Source of the DNA: CAXMQZ01 sp963719055
GTDB lineage: Bacteria; Acidobacteriota; Thermoanaerobaculia; Multivoradales; JAHEKO01
Assembly (NCBI GenBank): GCA_963719055.1
Contig: CAVRAU010000004.1
Location: 84,646-148,645 of the forward strand
Length of the DNA: 64,000 nucleotides
Direction: 5' to 3'
In this document: positions 1 to 9,410 of the stretch, in pieces
Numbering within the stretch: the stretch's first letter is position 1
Layout: every line of letters begins with the position of its first letter
Made by a program: the position numbers and the translations under genes
The notes under the pieces: model-generated
What the model was told of the DNA's origin: nothing
The model's database searches: none
The model's input: only the letters and a program-made list of their open reading frames with translations

Positions 1-545
1 CGCGCAGCGCGGCCGGGATGTCGTGATAACGAAGGCGTTCGCGAATGGCCGCCAGGGCCACGATCGCCAGGGCCCAGCCGATGCCGGAGCCGATGCCGAA
101 GACGGCGCTCTCGCCCAGGGTGTAGTCGCGCTCGACCATCCACAGCGACGCACCCAGGATGGCGCAGTTGACGGCGATGAGCGGCAGGAAGACGCCCAGA
201 GCGCGAGTAGAGCTTGGGCATGTAGCGATCGAGGACCATCTCGACGATCTGGACCATGGCGGCGATCGTGCCGATGTAGGTCAGGAAGCCGAGAAAGGAG
301 AGATCGTACTGCGCCAGGTTGGGGCTGACCCAGGCCAGCGCGCCCTCCTTGAGCAGGTAGTTGTAGATCAGGTTGTTCATCGGCACCGTGATGCCGAGAA
401 CAAAGATCACCGCCGAGCCGAGCCCGACGGCGGTCTCGACCTTGCGCGAGACGGCGAGGAACGAGCACATGCCGAGAAAGAAGGCCAGGGCCATGTTCTC
501 GACGAAGATGGCCTTGACAGCGAGATTCAGATAGTCCTGGAGCAT
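1..545 (-). CDS. nqrE: Na+-translocating NADH:quinone reductase subunit E (3' end cut by window edge)
   Basis: Integral inner-membrane subunit E of the Na+-NQR respiratory pump. The reverse strand starts with ATG at 545 (MLQDYLNLAVKAIFVENMAL) and gives hydrophobic helices carrying the NqrE signatures FFLGMCSFLAVSRK and ITVPMNNLIYNYLLKEGAL. After about residue 115 the frame breaks near 196-204. GVFLPLIAVNCAILGASLW and the C-terminal AIVALAAIRERLRYHD continue in another frame, so about one extra base is present there. The last few residues lie beyond position 1. It follows nqrD with a 1-bp gap and is the fifth gene of an nqrABCDE operon; nqrF should come next, outside the window. Confidence 0.9.
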   Translation of the reverse strand, partial: MLQDYLNLAVKAIFVENMALAFFLGMCSFLAVSRKVETAVGLGSAVIFVLGITVPMNNLIYNYLLKEGALAWVSPNLAQYDLSFLGFLTYIGTIAAMVQIVEMVLDRYMPKLYSRSGRLPAAHRRQLRHPGCVAVDGRARLHPGRERRLRHRLRHRLGPGDRGPGGHSRTPSLSRHPGRAA

Positions 546-546
546 C

Positions 547-1170
547 TCAATCTTCCTCGATCTGATCGGGCTTCCAGACCCGGAGAGCCCAGATCAAGAG
601 TCCGATCATGAAGAAGGCCGAGGGCGACAGCACCATCAGCCCGTTGGGGTTGTACCAGCCGCCCTCGGTGACCAGCGGCAGGACCTCCTTGCCAAACAGC
701 CTGCCCGAGCCGAAGAGCTCGCGCAGGAAGGCGATCAGCATCAGGATGACGGCGTAGCCCAGACCGTTGCCGATGCCGTCCAGGAAGCTCATTCCGGGCG
801 GGTTGGCCATGGCAAAGGCCTCGGCGCGGCCCATGACGATGCAGTTGGTGATGATCAGGCCGACAAAGACCGACAGCTGCTTGGAGATGTCGAACAGGTA
901 GGCCTTGAGGATCTGATCGGTGACGATCACCAGCGAGGCGATGATGGTCAGCTGCACGATGATGCGGATGTTGGTCGGGATGCTGTCGCGCATCAGGCTG
1001 ATGAAGACATTGGACAGCGTCAGCACGCAGATCACGGCGATGCTCATCACCAGCGAGGTGTCCATGCGGGTGGTCACCGCCAGCGCCGAGCAGATGCCCA
1101 GCACCTGCAGGGCGATCGGGTTGTTGTTGAACAGGGGATCGACCAGCACTTCCCTTTGATCGCTAGTCAT
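547..1170 (-). CDS. nqrD: Na+-translocating NADH:quinone reductase subunit D
   Basis: Integral membrane subunit D of Na+-NQR, homologous to NqrE; the pair contributes to the electron and Na+ path through the membrane. The 207-residue frame is intact and near the usual length of about 210. It has six hydrophobic segments and family signatures such as NNPIALQVLGICSALAVT, PTNIRIIVQLTIIASLV, TNCIVMGRAEAFAM and FLDGIGNGLGYAVIL. The start ATG overlaps the nqrC stop (TGATG), which implies translational coupling. It is the only undamaged gene of the operon here, although its neighbours on both sides carry frame breaks. Confidence 0.96.
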   Translation of the reverse strand: MTSDQREVLVDPLFNNNPIALQVLGICSALAVTTRMDTSLVMSIAVICVLTLSNVFISLMRDSIPTNIRIIVQLTIIASLVIVTDQILKAYLFDISKQLSVFVGLIITNCIVMGRAEAFAMANPPGMSFLDGIGNGLGYAVILMLIAFLRELFGSGRLFGKEVLPLVTEGGWYNPNGLMVLSPSAFFMIGLLIWALRVWKPDQIEED

Positions 1171-1955
1171 CAGCCCGCCTTCCTTTGTTCGAGGTTCTCG
1201 AGATAGGGCCCGAAGCCGTTCTCGCCGAGCCAGAAGTGCACGAGGTTGGTCACGCCGCGGGAGGTGATCGTGGCGCCGGAGAGGCCGTCGACCTCGTAGG
1301 GGGCTTCTGCCGGTGGCGGTGCGAATCCCTTGATGACCTCGATCTTCGGTTCGCCATCGTCGCCGAAGATCCTTGCGTCCGACCCAGCGGGCCTTCCATC
1401 GCGGGTTGTCGACTTCGCCGCCCAGCCCCGGCGTCTCGCCATGTTCGTAGAAGGTGATGCCGCGGACCGTGTTGAGATCGTCTTCGAGGGCGATGAATCC
1501 GTAGAGGAACTTCCACAGACCGTAGCCTTCGATGGGCAGGACCAGAGTATCGAGGTCTGCCGTCGTCGTCGAGGACTTTGTAGACCAGGGCGTGATTGGG
1601 TACCCGCTTGATCAAGCGAGGGATTGGGCGGAGCCGCGATGCTGGTCGCCGGGTCCTTGGCCTCTCGCGCCTGGTTGAAGGTCGCCGGGTCGATGTCGGG
1701 AGCCGGCTCACCGGTCGCCAGATCGATGACCTCCATCTCGATGTTCTCGAAGCGCTTGGCGACTCGCTGCGGCGTCGAGCTTCTCTTCGGGTTCGCATCG
1801 AGACCGGCCGCCTGCAGCACGTTGCGCTGCTTGTCCAGCGCGGCGTTGATGTCCTGACGCTCCTTGAGCGAGACGGCCGCGGACGAGACCACAATGGCGC
1901 AGACGATGCACACAGCGGTGGCGAACAGAATCGTATAGAGCGGACTACGCTGCAT
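1170..1955 (-). CDS. nqrC: Na+-translocating NADH:quinone reductase subunit C (frameshifted)
   Basis: NqrC carries a covalently bound FMN on the periplasmic side of the Na+-NQR complex. I start at 1955 (MQRSPLYTILFATAVC), where one N-terminal membrane helix begins; this overlaps the nqrB end by 11 bp. The C-terminal FMN attachment motif SGAT is seen in DGLSGATITSRG (coding 1264-1290), followed by the expected NGFGPYLENLE. The middle reads in other frames: LVLPIEGYGLWKFLYGFIALE and TFYEHGETPGLGGEVDNPRW. Breaks sit near 1538 (extra C) and 1372 (extra G), plus a compensated one near 1770-1790. Total span, 786 nt, equals a normal NqrC of about 260 residues. Confidence 0.9.
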   Translation of the reverse strand: MQRSPLYTILFATAVCIVCAIVVSSAAVSLKERQDINAALDKQRNVLQAAGLDANPKRSSTPQRVAKRFENIEMEVIDLATGEPAPDIDPATFNQAREAKDPATSIAAPPNPSLDQAGTQSRPGLQSPRRRRQTSILWSCPSKATVCGSSSTDSSPSKTISTRSAASPSTNMARRRGWAAKSTTRDGRPAGSDARIFGDDGEPKIEVIKGFAPPPAEAPYEVDGLSGATITSRGVTNLVHFWLGENGFGPYLENLEQRKAG

Positions 1956-3169
1956 AGCGCGCCCTCCTTCGTTTGACGTTGCCGGCAATGACATAGTGGT
2001 CGATCACGCGGCGCCATCACATTCATCAACAGGATGGCCAGCATCATTCCTTCCGGGTAGGCCGGATTGACGACTCGGATCAGGACGACGAGGACGCCGA
2101 TCAGCAGCGCCGTAGATCCAGCGTCCTCTGTCGGTCTGGGCGGCAGAGACCGGATCGGTGGCCATGAAGACGGTGCCGAAGGCCCAGCCGCCGAGAACGA
2201 AGTGCCACCAGAAGGGCGTGGCGAAGAACGGATTGGTGTCGGAGCCGATGGCGTTGAGTCCCAGCAGCCATCACGACGGTGCCGACGCGACGCCGGCCAT
2301 GATGCGCCAGGAGCCGACGCCGGTCGAGGATCAGGACGACCGCACCGATGAGGCAGGCCAGGGCCGAGGTCTCGCCCATCGAACCCGGGGATGAAGCCCC
2401 AGAAAGGCGTCCATCCAGGTGACACCTTGGGCCAGGGCCGTCTGCCCCTGGTCGGCGGCCACGGCCAGCCAGGTCGCACCGCTGACGCCGTCGGCGCTGG
2501 TCTGGGCGGCGATCCACACCGCATCGCCGGAGATTTCGATCGGGTAGGCGAAGAACAGGAAGGCCCGCGACAGCAGGGCCGGATTGAGGAAGTTCATGCC
2601 GGTGCCGCCGAAGATCTCCTTGCCGAGAACCACACCGAAGCTGATGCCCAGGGCCACCTGCCAGAGCGGAATCGTGGCGGGAAGGATCAGCGGAAAGAGG
2701 AAGCCGGTGACCAAGAACCCTTCGTTGACCTCGTGCCTGCGCACCGTGGCGAACAGGACTTCCCAGAAGCCGCCGACAGCAAAGGTGACGATCAGCACCG
2801 GCAAGAAGTACAGAGCGCCGTGCACGACACAGGCCCACAGATTGCCGGGATCGAAGGGCAGCCCCATCGCCTCCATGGCGGTGGTCTGCCAGCGAGCCAG
2901 CGGTTCAGCGCCGCGTGGAGATGGCCAGGTGGGCCTGGTAGCCGGTGTTGTACAGCGCCATGACGATCGCGGGGATCAGCGCGATGACCACGGTCATCAT
3001 CATGCGTTTCAGATCCAGGCCGTCGCGCACGTGGGAGGGTCCGGTGGTCACCTTGTCCGGGTGTATACAGGATGGTGTCCTGGGCCTCCCACAGCGCGTG
3101 GAGCTTCTCGAGCTTGCCGCCGGGCTCGAAGTGTTTGGCCTGCTTGTCGAGGAAGGAGCGCAGCGACAC
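1945..3169 (-). CDS. nqrB: Na+-translocating NADH:quinone reductase subunit B (frameshifted)
   Basis: Large membrane subunit of Na+-NQR with covalent FMN, riboflavin and the quinone site. The start is probably GTG at 3169, 2 bp after the nqrA stop (VSLRSFLDKQAKHFEPGGK). Recognisable blocks are VGGFWEVLFATVRRHEVNEG, FGGTGMNFLNPALLSRAFL, the FMN motif SGAT at about 2478-2489, WMDAFLG, FWWHFVLGGWAFGTVFMA and VNPAYPEGMMLAILLMN. They are spread over three frames. Clear extra bases include one C in the run at 2384-2386, one in 2397-2400 and one near 2010. Length is about 408 residues against about 415 in known NqrB. The end, at TAG 1945, overlaps nqrC. Confidence 0.9.
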
Positions 3170-3171
3170 GA

Positions 3172-4564
3172 TCAACCTTCCTTCTCGATGGTGGTCAGGA
3201 CGTCTCGCAGGAACGGGCCGTAGTCGTTCTTGCCTGGACAGACGAAGGTGCACAGGGCCAGATCTTCTTCGTCCAGCTCCAGGCAGCCGAGCCTCTCGGC
3301 CGTCTCGATATCCTGCATGAGCAGCGACTTGAGCAGCTGCGTCGTCATCAGGTCCATGGGCATGACCTTCTCGAACATGCCGATGGGCACGATGTTGCGT
3401 ACTGGAACCGTTGGTGGACGTGGTCATGGCGAACTTCTTGCCCGGGATCAGGCTGCCCAGGTGGGTGTCGAACCACCGAGAACTTGTTGGCGCCCGGGGC
3501 CAGCCAACCGAGAAACTCGCGCTGCGTGTCCTCTGCGAATCACGGTGATCTGGTTGGCGTAGCGGCCCAGGTAGCCGAGCACCTCGCCCATGGCCGTACG
3601 TCCCGACGAGCACGGAGCCCGAGATGACACGATTCTCGCCGTCGCCGAGTCTCGCCTTCCACCAGCTAATCGGTGGAGGCACCGATGCGGGTCTTGAGGA
3701 GTCGAGGCCGTTCGACAGCTGGGCCGGCCAGCGAGATCACCCGTTCCAGCAGGAGCTCGACCGGTATCGAAGAGATGGCCGATGGCGATCGACATCCTGA
3801 TAGCCGAGATGCCAGACAGACTTTGTTGCGATCCACCGGATCCAAGGTGTGGATGTGCACACCGACGGTGCCGGCGGGATGGGGCCCTTCGAACTGCTCG
3901 TGCCGAAACTGCTCGCCGTCGGGTAGCTGAGATCTGGGTCTCGGTCGTCGGTGCAGACGAAGACCGGACCCTCGGTCAGCTTGGCCAGGACGGCCAGGCC
4001 CTTCTGGAAGAGGCCCTCCTTGCCCTCCATCACCTTCGGCTACGGCTGGGGCCAGCGGATTGCTGTCGGTGGCCGTGACAAAGATCGAGTGCGGTTTGTC
4101 GGCCGGATTGGCGACGCGGCTCGTGGGGCCGCGCCCGCATCGCCGTCCAGAGTCCCGACTCGATGAGGAGATCGCGGACATCCTGACTCGGTCAGCCCCG
4201 ACAGCGGCTTGCCCGTGTGGGCGGAGTAGGAGATCTCCTCGGCGCTCCCGGTCTTGCCTTCGATCTCGGTGCGGCTGAGCTCGATGACAACGGATTGAAA
4301 GACTCGCTTGTCGCCCCGGTTGATCGCCGCGACCTTGCCGGCCGCCGGCGAGGTGTAGCGAACCCCGGGCATCTTCTTGTCCTCGAAGAGGAGCTGACCT
4401 CGTCGGACGGTGTCCCCGACCTTGACGTGCAGCGTCGGGCGCATGCCAACGTAGTCAGCGCCGAGAAGTGCCACTCTTCTGGGTGACTTCGCCGCCTCGA
4501 TCTCCTGGCTCGGCTCGCCAAGAATCGGTAGGCGCAGACCTCGTTTGATCTTGTGCAGTCCCAT
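3172..4564 (-). CDS. nqrA: Na+-translocating NADH:quinone reductase subunit A (frameshifted)
   Basis: Peripheral cytoplasmic subunit A of Na+-NQR, the first gene of the operon. ATG at 4564 gives MGLHKIKRGLRLPILGEP, followed by the RnfC/NqrA-type barrel segment VKVGDTVRRGQLLFEDKK and TSPAAGKVAAINRGDKR. The C-terminus reads intact from about 3390 to the stop at 3172 (MPIGMFEKVMPMDLMTTQLL, CLELDEEDLALCTFVCPGK, DYGPFLRDVLTTIEKEG). Between about 3390 and 4180 coding potential jumps among frames at least five times. The span (1393 nt, about 464 residues) is close to the normal 446. The first N-terminal third is clean. Confidence 0.87.
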
Positions 4565-4818
4565 CGAAGACCTTGATTTGATTAGGTTATTGGTAAGACG
4601 TGACTCCAAGGCCACGAGCGCTTAGCAGGGGCCTTGCAGGGCCCTTCGACTTCCGCGGCAATTGTGACATTTGGAACAAGCAAAATCTAGAGGGCAGCGG
4701 ACCGTGATGGCTGACCTGCCTGCTATTTGCTAGCATGTAGAAAAGACGGTGTGCAGATCTGGTGGCATCGGGCGGTGCGTAAGGCAGTACAGCTGCACCA
4801 GAGCTCGGAGGTGGTCGA

Positions 4819-5374
4819 TGGCGGAGATCAACGGCGAGAAGAGTTCCCAAAGCGAAGGATTTGATGGAAGAGATCCGGCTCACCTTTGCTCCGGACATGG
4901 ATCTCCTGCAGGCGATCGAAGAGCTGGCTCGCCACGGTGTCTCGGCGGCGCCGGTCGTGGACAGTCAGCGCTGCTTGCGCGGCATCCTGACCGAGAAGGA
5001 CTGCTTGCGGCTTCTTTATGACTCGGCCCTGCATCGCTCCCGAGGTGGTCGGGTGGCCGACTTCATGTCCAAGGTGGAGGAGGCCCTGGAAGTCGAGATG
5101 GACATCTTCAGCATCTCGGAGGTCTTTCTCCACAACAACTTCCCCATGTTGCCGGTGGTGGAGAAAGGCAAGCTCGTCGGTTGCATCACCCGGCATCACA
5201 TGCTGCGCGGCATCATGTCGATGGCGGAAGCGGAAGAGAGCGGAGTCGGTCAAGATCGAGGCCGACGCCGAGAAGGCGGTCAATCGTCCCCGCGGCATCG
5301 GCGAGATGCAACAGGTCTACGCCAGCTACTCCAAGAGCCAGCTGGTCAGCCGCCTCGGTCGCAAAGCCAAGTAG
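4819..5374 (+). CDS. CBS-domain protein (frameshifted)
   Basis: Small protein made of a pair of CBS motifs, which bind adenosyl nucleotides and usually regulate a partner enzyme or channel. The first motif reads FAPDMDLLQAIEELARHGVS then APVVDSQRCLRGILTEKDCL. The second reads IFSISEVFLHNNFPMLPVV then GKLVGCITRHHMLRGI. An extra base near 5244 breaks the frame; the tail SVKIEADAEKAVNRPRG and YASYSKSQLVSRLGRKAK continues to TAG at 5374. I prefer the ATG at 4819, behind a GGAGGTG ribosome site, which needs another indel before the ATG at 4864; 4864 itself, with AAGGA upstream, is the alternative start. It is divergent from nqrA and convergent with copA. Confidence 0.75.
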
Positions 5375-5387
5375 AGGAGGCCCCGGT

Positions 5388-7674
5388 TCAGCCCATTGAA
5401 GCGGCCGGCCTCTGCGCCGGCCGAAAGCGTTGGCAGTCCAGTTCCTCAGCCGCAGACTGTTCGTCACCACAAAGATACTGGAGAGGCTCATCGCCCCAGC
5501 CGCCAGCATGGGATTGAGCAGCACGCCAAAGATGGGGTAGAGCGCTCCCGCGGCCACCGGAATCAAGGCCACGTTGTAGGCGTAGGCCCAGAAGAAGTTC
5601 CCGTGGATGGTCCGCAGGGTCCGGCGCGCCAGCCGAATGGCATTGACGATGCCCCGTAGATCGCCGGACATCAGGATCACATCCCCCGACTCGATGGCGA
5701 TGTCCGTGCCGGTGCCGATGGCGATCCCCACATCGGCCTGCGCCAGGGCGGGGGCATCGTTGATGCCGTCGCCGACGAAGGCGACTCGTCGCCCCTCCTC
5801 TTGCAAGCGCTTGACCTCCTTGGCCTTCTGATCGGGCAACACCTCGGCGAGAACCTGGTCGATGCCGACTTGCGCTGCAACGGCGTTGGCAGTTGCGTGG
5901 TGATCGCCGGTGATCATGGCGACGGCGAGCCCGAGGTCGTGGAGCTCCTGAACCGCTTGTCGGCTGCCCTCCTTGAGGGGATCCGACACCGCGAGAACGG
6001 CCGCCAGGGACCCTTCGATCGCTGCCAGAATGGGCGTTTTGCCCTGTTGTGACAGCTTCTGAACGGTTGCCTGGGCGCCTTCGGTCTCGATACCGAGCAG
6101 GTGCATGTACCGTTCGGCGCCCACCTGCACGGTCTTGCCCTGCACGGTCGCCTCGATCCCATACCCGGGGCGAGCGTTGAAGGCTGTCGGTTGCGGCAGC
6201 TCGAGACCACGATCTGTGGCGCTGTCGACGATGGCTCGCGCCAGCGGGTGCTCGCTCGGCGCCTCGGCGGCGGCAATCAGGGCCAGGATCTCCTCCTGCT
6301 GGAATCCAAAGGCCTCGAAATCCGTGAGCTCCGGTCTTCCCCGGGTCAAGGTGCCGGTCTTGTCGAGGACGACGTGTCGACGCGAGCCAGGAGCTCGAGG
6401 GAGGTGCCCTGGCGAAACAGGGTACCCATCTCGGCAGCACGGCCGGTGGCGACCATGATGGCGGTCGGCGTGGCCAGACCCATGGCGCAAGGGCAGGCGA
6501 TCAGCAGCACGCTCACCGCGGCAACGAAGGCATAACTCAGCGGGGGAGCCGGGCCGGCGAAGAGCCAGACGATAAAGGTGAGAGCGGCGACGAGCAGAAC
6601 CACGGGCACGAAGATCGAGGCGATTCGATCCGCCACCCGTTGAATGGGAGGCTTGCCGGCCTGCGCCTCTTCCACCATGCGGATGATCTGGGCCAGCACG
6701 GTTTCGGCTCCGACATGGGTCGCCTGAAACCGAAAGGCCCCGGTCTTGTTGATCGTGCCACCGACCACCGTATCGCCGGCGGTTTTCTCGACGGGCGCGG
6801 GCTCGCCGGTGATCATGCTTTCATCGACCCAGCTGCCGCCCTCGGTGACGGTACCGTCCACGGGAACCCTCTCGCCGGGTCGCACCTGGACAAGATCGCC
6901 GGGGAGGACCTGGTCCACGTCGATCTCCAGCGTCTTGCCGGCACGAAGGACCTTGGCGGTCTTGGGCTGCAGCTTGATGAGCTTGCTGATGGCCTCCGAA
7001 GTGCGTCCTTTCGCCTTGGCTTCCAAGAACCTACCGAGAAGAATCAGAGTGATGATCACCGCGGCGGCTTCAAAGTAGAGGTTGGCGGTGCCGACGGGAA
7101 AGATCTGCGGTGCCACGAGCGCCAGCAGGGAGTAGAAATAGGCCGCCGAGCTGCCCATCATCACCAGGGTGTTCATCCCCGGGTTGAGATGACGAAGCTC
7201 GGCCCAGGCCAGTCTGTAGAAGCGTCTTCCCGCGCCGAACTGAACCGGCGTGGCCAGAAGGAGCTCGAGCCAGCGCCAGGCGGTCTCCGGCAGTAGGCGC
7301 AACATCGCGGCATGCATACCGGGGACGATCATTGGCGCCATGGACAGAACGAACAGCGGGATCGCGAAGAGGGCAGCGAAGCGAAGGTCGCGCCACAATC
7401 CGTCCTCTGCGCTTGGTTTGCTGGTTTCGGACACCGGGGAGCCGATGTCGACGACCACAGGCTCATATCCGGCGTTCTTGACCGCGGCCTGGATCTCGTC
7501 GAGGGAGACCTGACCGGGCACGAATTCGACCGTGGCGTTCTCGGTCGCCAGGTTGACCGAGGCGTCTTGTACTCCTGGAAGCTTCTTGAGGGTGCGCTCG
7601 ACCCGGGCCACGCAAGCGGCGCAGGTCATTCCCTGAACACCGAACCGAGCCTCCTCGTGAGGTGGGGCGCTCAT
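5388..7674 (-). CDS. copA: Copper-type P1B ATPase (CopA family, one frameshift)
   Basis: Heavy-metal exporting P-type ATPase of the inner membrane. From ATG at 7674 it has an N-terminal HMA domain with GMTCAACVARVERTLKKLPG, membrane helices, the phosphatase loop MITGEPAPVEK, the metal-binding CPC in LLIACPCAMGLATPTA, then the phosphorylation motif DKTGTLTRG, the hinge GDGINDAPALAQADVG and the terminal SSIFVVTNSLRLRNW. The frame breaks near 6365 just before DKTGT: VDTVVLDKTG needs one base restored. The 3' end is uncertain. The main frame runs on to 5213, antisense to the CBS gene, while a stop in another frame at 5388, next to a GC-rich repeat, gives a more normal tail. The CPC motif and csoR/copZ neighbours point to Cu+. 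Confidence 0.9.
5394..5427. repeat. Dispersed GGCCGGCC inverted repeat, copy at CBS/copA junction
   Basis: A short GC-rich dyad with core GGCCGGCCTCTGYGCCGGCC, preceded by GAAGC. It sits between the convergent 3' ends of the CBS gene and copA. Related copies are seen near 16664-16755, 38588-38638, 52853-52885, 55663-55690 and 63957-63985, all between genes or at gene ends. This resembles REP-type extragenic palindromes. Confidence 0.7.
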
Positions 7675-7967
7675 CGCCGGTACTTCAGCACTTCCATCAA
7701 CTCGTCGACGATCTGGTCGGTGTCACCTCGTTGGTGGGCAGTGACGACGTGGTCCTGGAGATGGCTGCGCAGGATGAGCCCGCCGACCTTGTCCAAAGCC
7801 CCGTTGACGGCCTTGATCTGTTTGAGGGCATCGACGCAGTAGACCGTCTCGTCCTCGAGCATGCGGAGGATGCCCTCGACATGCCCCTTGATCGAGAGCA
7901 GGCGTCGGCGGGCATCTTCACGGGTCTGCGAATCGAGACGCAGACCGTGACACTGAGCTTGATTCAC
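7671..7967 (-). CDS. csoR: CsoR/RcnR-family metal-responsive repressor
   Basis: A 98-residue all-helical repressor of the CsoR/RcnR (DUF156) family, which leaves DNA when it binds metal. It has the family core LLSIKGHVEGILRMLEDETV then YCVDALKQIKAVNGALDKVG and RSHLQDHVV. The metal-site positions are Cys (YCVDAL), His (SHL) and a second His (QDH) where many CsoR proteins have Cys. This C-H-H set is known from Thermus CsoR and resembles nickel/cobalt RcnR. Its ATG overlaps the copZ stop by 4 bp, and its stop overlaps the copA ATG by 4 bp, so the three genes form one coupled operon. Copper specificity is inferred from context. Confidence 0.92.
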   Translation of the reverse strand: MNQAQCHGLRLDSQTREDARRRLLSIKGHVEGILRMLEDETVYCVDALKQIKAVNGALDKVGGLILRSHLQDHVVTAHQRGDTDQIVDELMEVLKYRR

Positions 7968-8179
7968 GATGCGAGCACCGCCGAGTAACCTTCTTCTTCG
8001 ATCGCTGCGATCAGTGCCGCGATTTCGGGCTCCCCTTCGACGATGGCCTCACCACGGTCGAGGCTCACGTCGATCACCGCGTCGACACCTTCGATGCCAG
8101 TCAGTGCGTTTCTCACAGCGCCCACACAATGTTCACAGCTCATTCCCGTCACGTTCAGTTTGATCACTTCAACCTCCAT
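7964..8179 (-). CDS. copZ: Copper chaperone, single HMA domain (CopZ-like)
   Basis: A 71-residue soluble HMA-domain protein that would bind Cu+ and pass it to CopA or the repressor. The metal site is GMSCEHCVGAVRNAL, with a ferredoxin-like fold pattern ending EEEGYSAVL. I choose the ATG at 8179 (MEVEVIKLNVTGM), because GGAGGGG lies just upstream on the coding strand and the ATG at 8185 would run into the palindrome described next. It is the first gene of copZ-csoR-copA, with a 4-bp overlap with csoR. Confidence 0.92.
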   Translation of the reverse strand: MEVEVIKLNVTGMSCEHCVGAVRNALTGIEGVDAVIDVSLDRGEAIVEGEPEIAALIAAIEEEGYSAVLAS

Positions 8180-8180
8180 T

Positions 8181-8211
8181 CCCACCCCTCCAGGGGTGGG
8201 TGCTGTCTATA
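8181..8211 (-). promoter_or_regulatory. Likely CsoR operator and -10 element of the copper operon
   Basis: A perfect palindrome, CCCACCCCT-CC-AGGGGTGGG (9-bp arms), at 8181-8200 lies directly in front of the copZ ATG and overlaps its ribosome site. On the minus strand a TATAGA hexamer (8206-8211) sits a few bases upstream, so a transcript would start inside the palindrome. CsoR proteins are known to bind C-tract/G-tract dyads of this kind. No convincing -35 was found. Binding is inferred. Confidence 0.6.
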
Positions 8212-8259
8212 CTGGGACAACCACGAAGAAGTCTCGAGTATTCCGATCAAGTCTCGTGA

Positions 8260-8306
8260 TGCCGGGCAGAGGGCGCCAGGGTGCTCCTGGACTGCGCTGC
8301 CCGGCA
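8260..8306. other. Hairpin between mdh and the copper operon
   Basis: Ten-base arms TGCCGGGCAG (8260-8269) and CTGCCCGGCA (8297-8306) flank a loop that can itself pair (CCAGG...CCTGG). It lies just after the mdh stop. No T-run follows on the mdh (minus) strand, so it may block exonucleases or act as a weak terminator rather than a classical one. Confidence 0.4.
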
Positions 8307-8317
8307 CCAGGTCGAAA

Positions 8318-9326
8318 TCAGGCGAGGCTTGGAACGAGATGCTCCCACTCGTTCGTGGGTGGCAGCACGCCCATCTCGATCACCTCGTCGCGCAGCTTGA
8401 CCAGATGCTCGTAGGAGGCCCGCAGAGCGGCCAATCTCCTCGTCGGTTCCCGTGGGCACCTGCCAGTGCACGCCATCGTTGTCGAGGGTGGTCTCCATCG
8501 CCATCATCACGTTGTGGAAACCGAGCTCCTCCGAGTCGACATAGGTGCCACAAGGCCACGGGTAGCCACCACCTTCGATGACCGCCTTGACCATCATCAA
8601 CGACTGATGGGATGGGCTCTGGAAGGAGCTCCTGCCTCGCAGTTGGATGATCTTCTTGCCACCCTGGCGAACGTGCGCCTGAATGGCTTCCCAGTCCTCG
8701 TGGGAGAGCTCATCGGTGCCGATGATCTCGGTGAGCGGGCGTCCGTTCACCTTGGCTGTGCTGGCGAAGACCGCCATCTGTTCGCCGTGACCGCCATAGG
8801 TGCGGCAGTTGGTGACGTCGTCCTGGGCAATCTTGAAGTGCTGGCTGAGAGCCGTCTGTAGGCGAGTGCTATCGAGCGCAGCGAGAGTGGCGACACGATT
8901 CGGAGTCAACCCGGAATTGACCAGCGTCACCAGCCCCGTGATGTCAGCCGGGTTGAAGATGATGACTACGAATTTCGCGTCGGGGGAGTAGCTCTTGATG
9001 TCCGTGCCCAGTTGGGCGGCGATCTCGGCATTGCCCTTCAGCAGGTCCTCACGGGTCATGCCTTCCTTTCGCGGAGCCCCACCGGAAGAGACAATGTAGC
9101 TGGCACCACTCAGGGCCTCTCCGATGTCGGAGGTCCAGGTGACTCTGGCGCCTGGGAAGGAGCAGTGATACATCTCCTCGGCAGCGCCCTGGTTCCCTTT
9201 CTCGTAGGGGTCGTACATGGCGACGTTGGGCGACAGACCCATCGTCAAGACGGTCTGAACCATGTTCGAACCGATGGCTCCAGCCGAACCTAGAATCGCG
9301 ATCTTCTCTTCGCATAGATAGCTCAT
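8318..9326 (-). CDS. mdh: Malate dehydrogenase-like NAD-dependent dehydrogenase (one frameshift)
   Basis: Lactate/malate dehydrogenase-family enzyme, expected to interconvert malate and oxaloacetate with NAD(H). From ATG 9326 it has the nucleotide loop ILGSAGAIGSNMVQ, the substrate loop SSGGAPRKEGMTREDLLKGN, the segment VIIFNPADITGLVT, LAALDSTRLQ and the catalytic histidine region CRTYGGHGEQMAVFAS. It resembles the MDH type seen in Bacteroidetes and related groups (MSYL.E..-like start, MMAMETT near the end). One extra C at 8431-8432 shifts the frame. Correcting it gives ALRASYEHLVKLRDEVIEMG and a stop at 8318 (about 335 residues). Confidence 0.88.
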
Positions 9327-9410
9327 GGGATCTCCTCTGAGTATGGCGGGTCGGCGAGGCTGCCAACCTAACAGGGATTCTAGCTCTCCCCGACGGTAGA
9401 ATCACGGGCA

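Noticed and set aside
1..4564. nqrA, nqrB, nqrC and nqrE as pseudogenes
   Set aside because: Motifs including the FMN sites are preserved across frames and the breaks are mostly single extra bases, which fits sequence error better than decay.
8260..8306. Classical rho-independent terminator for mdh
   Set aside because: The stem is strong but no T-run follows on the minus strand, so it is listed only as a hairpin.
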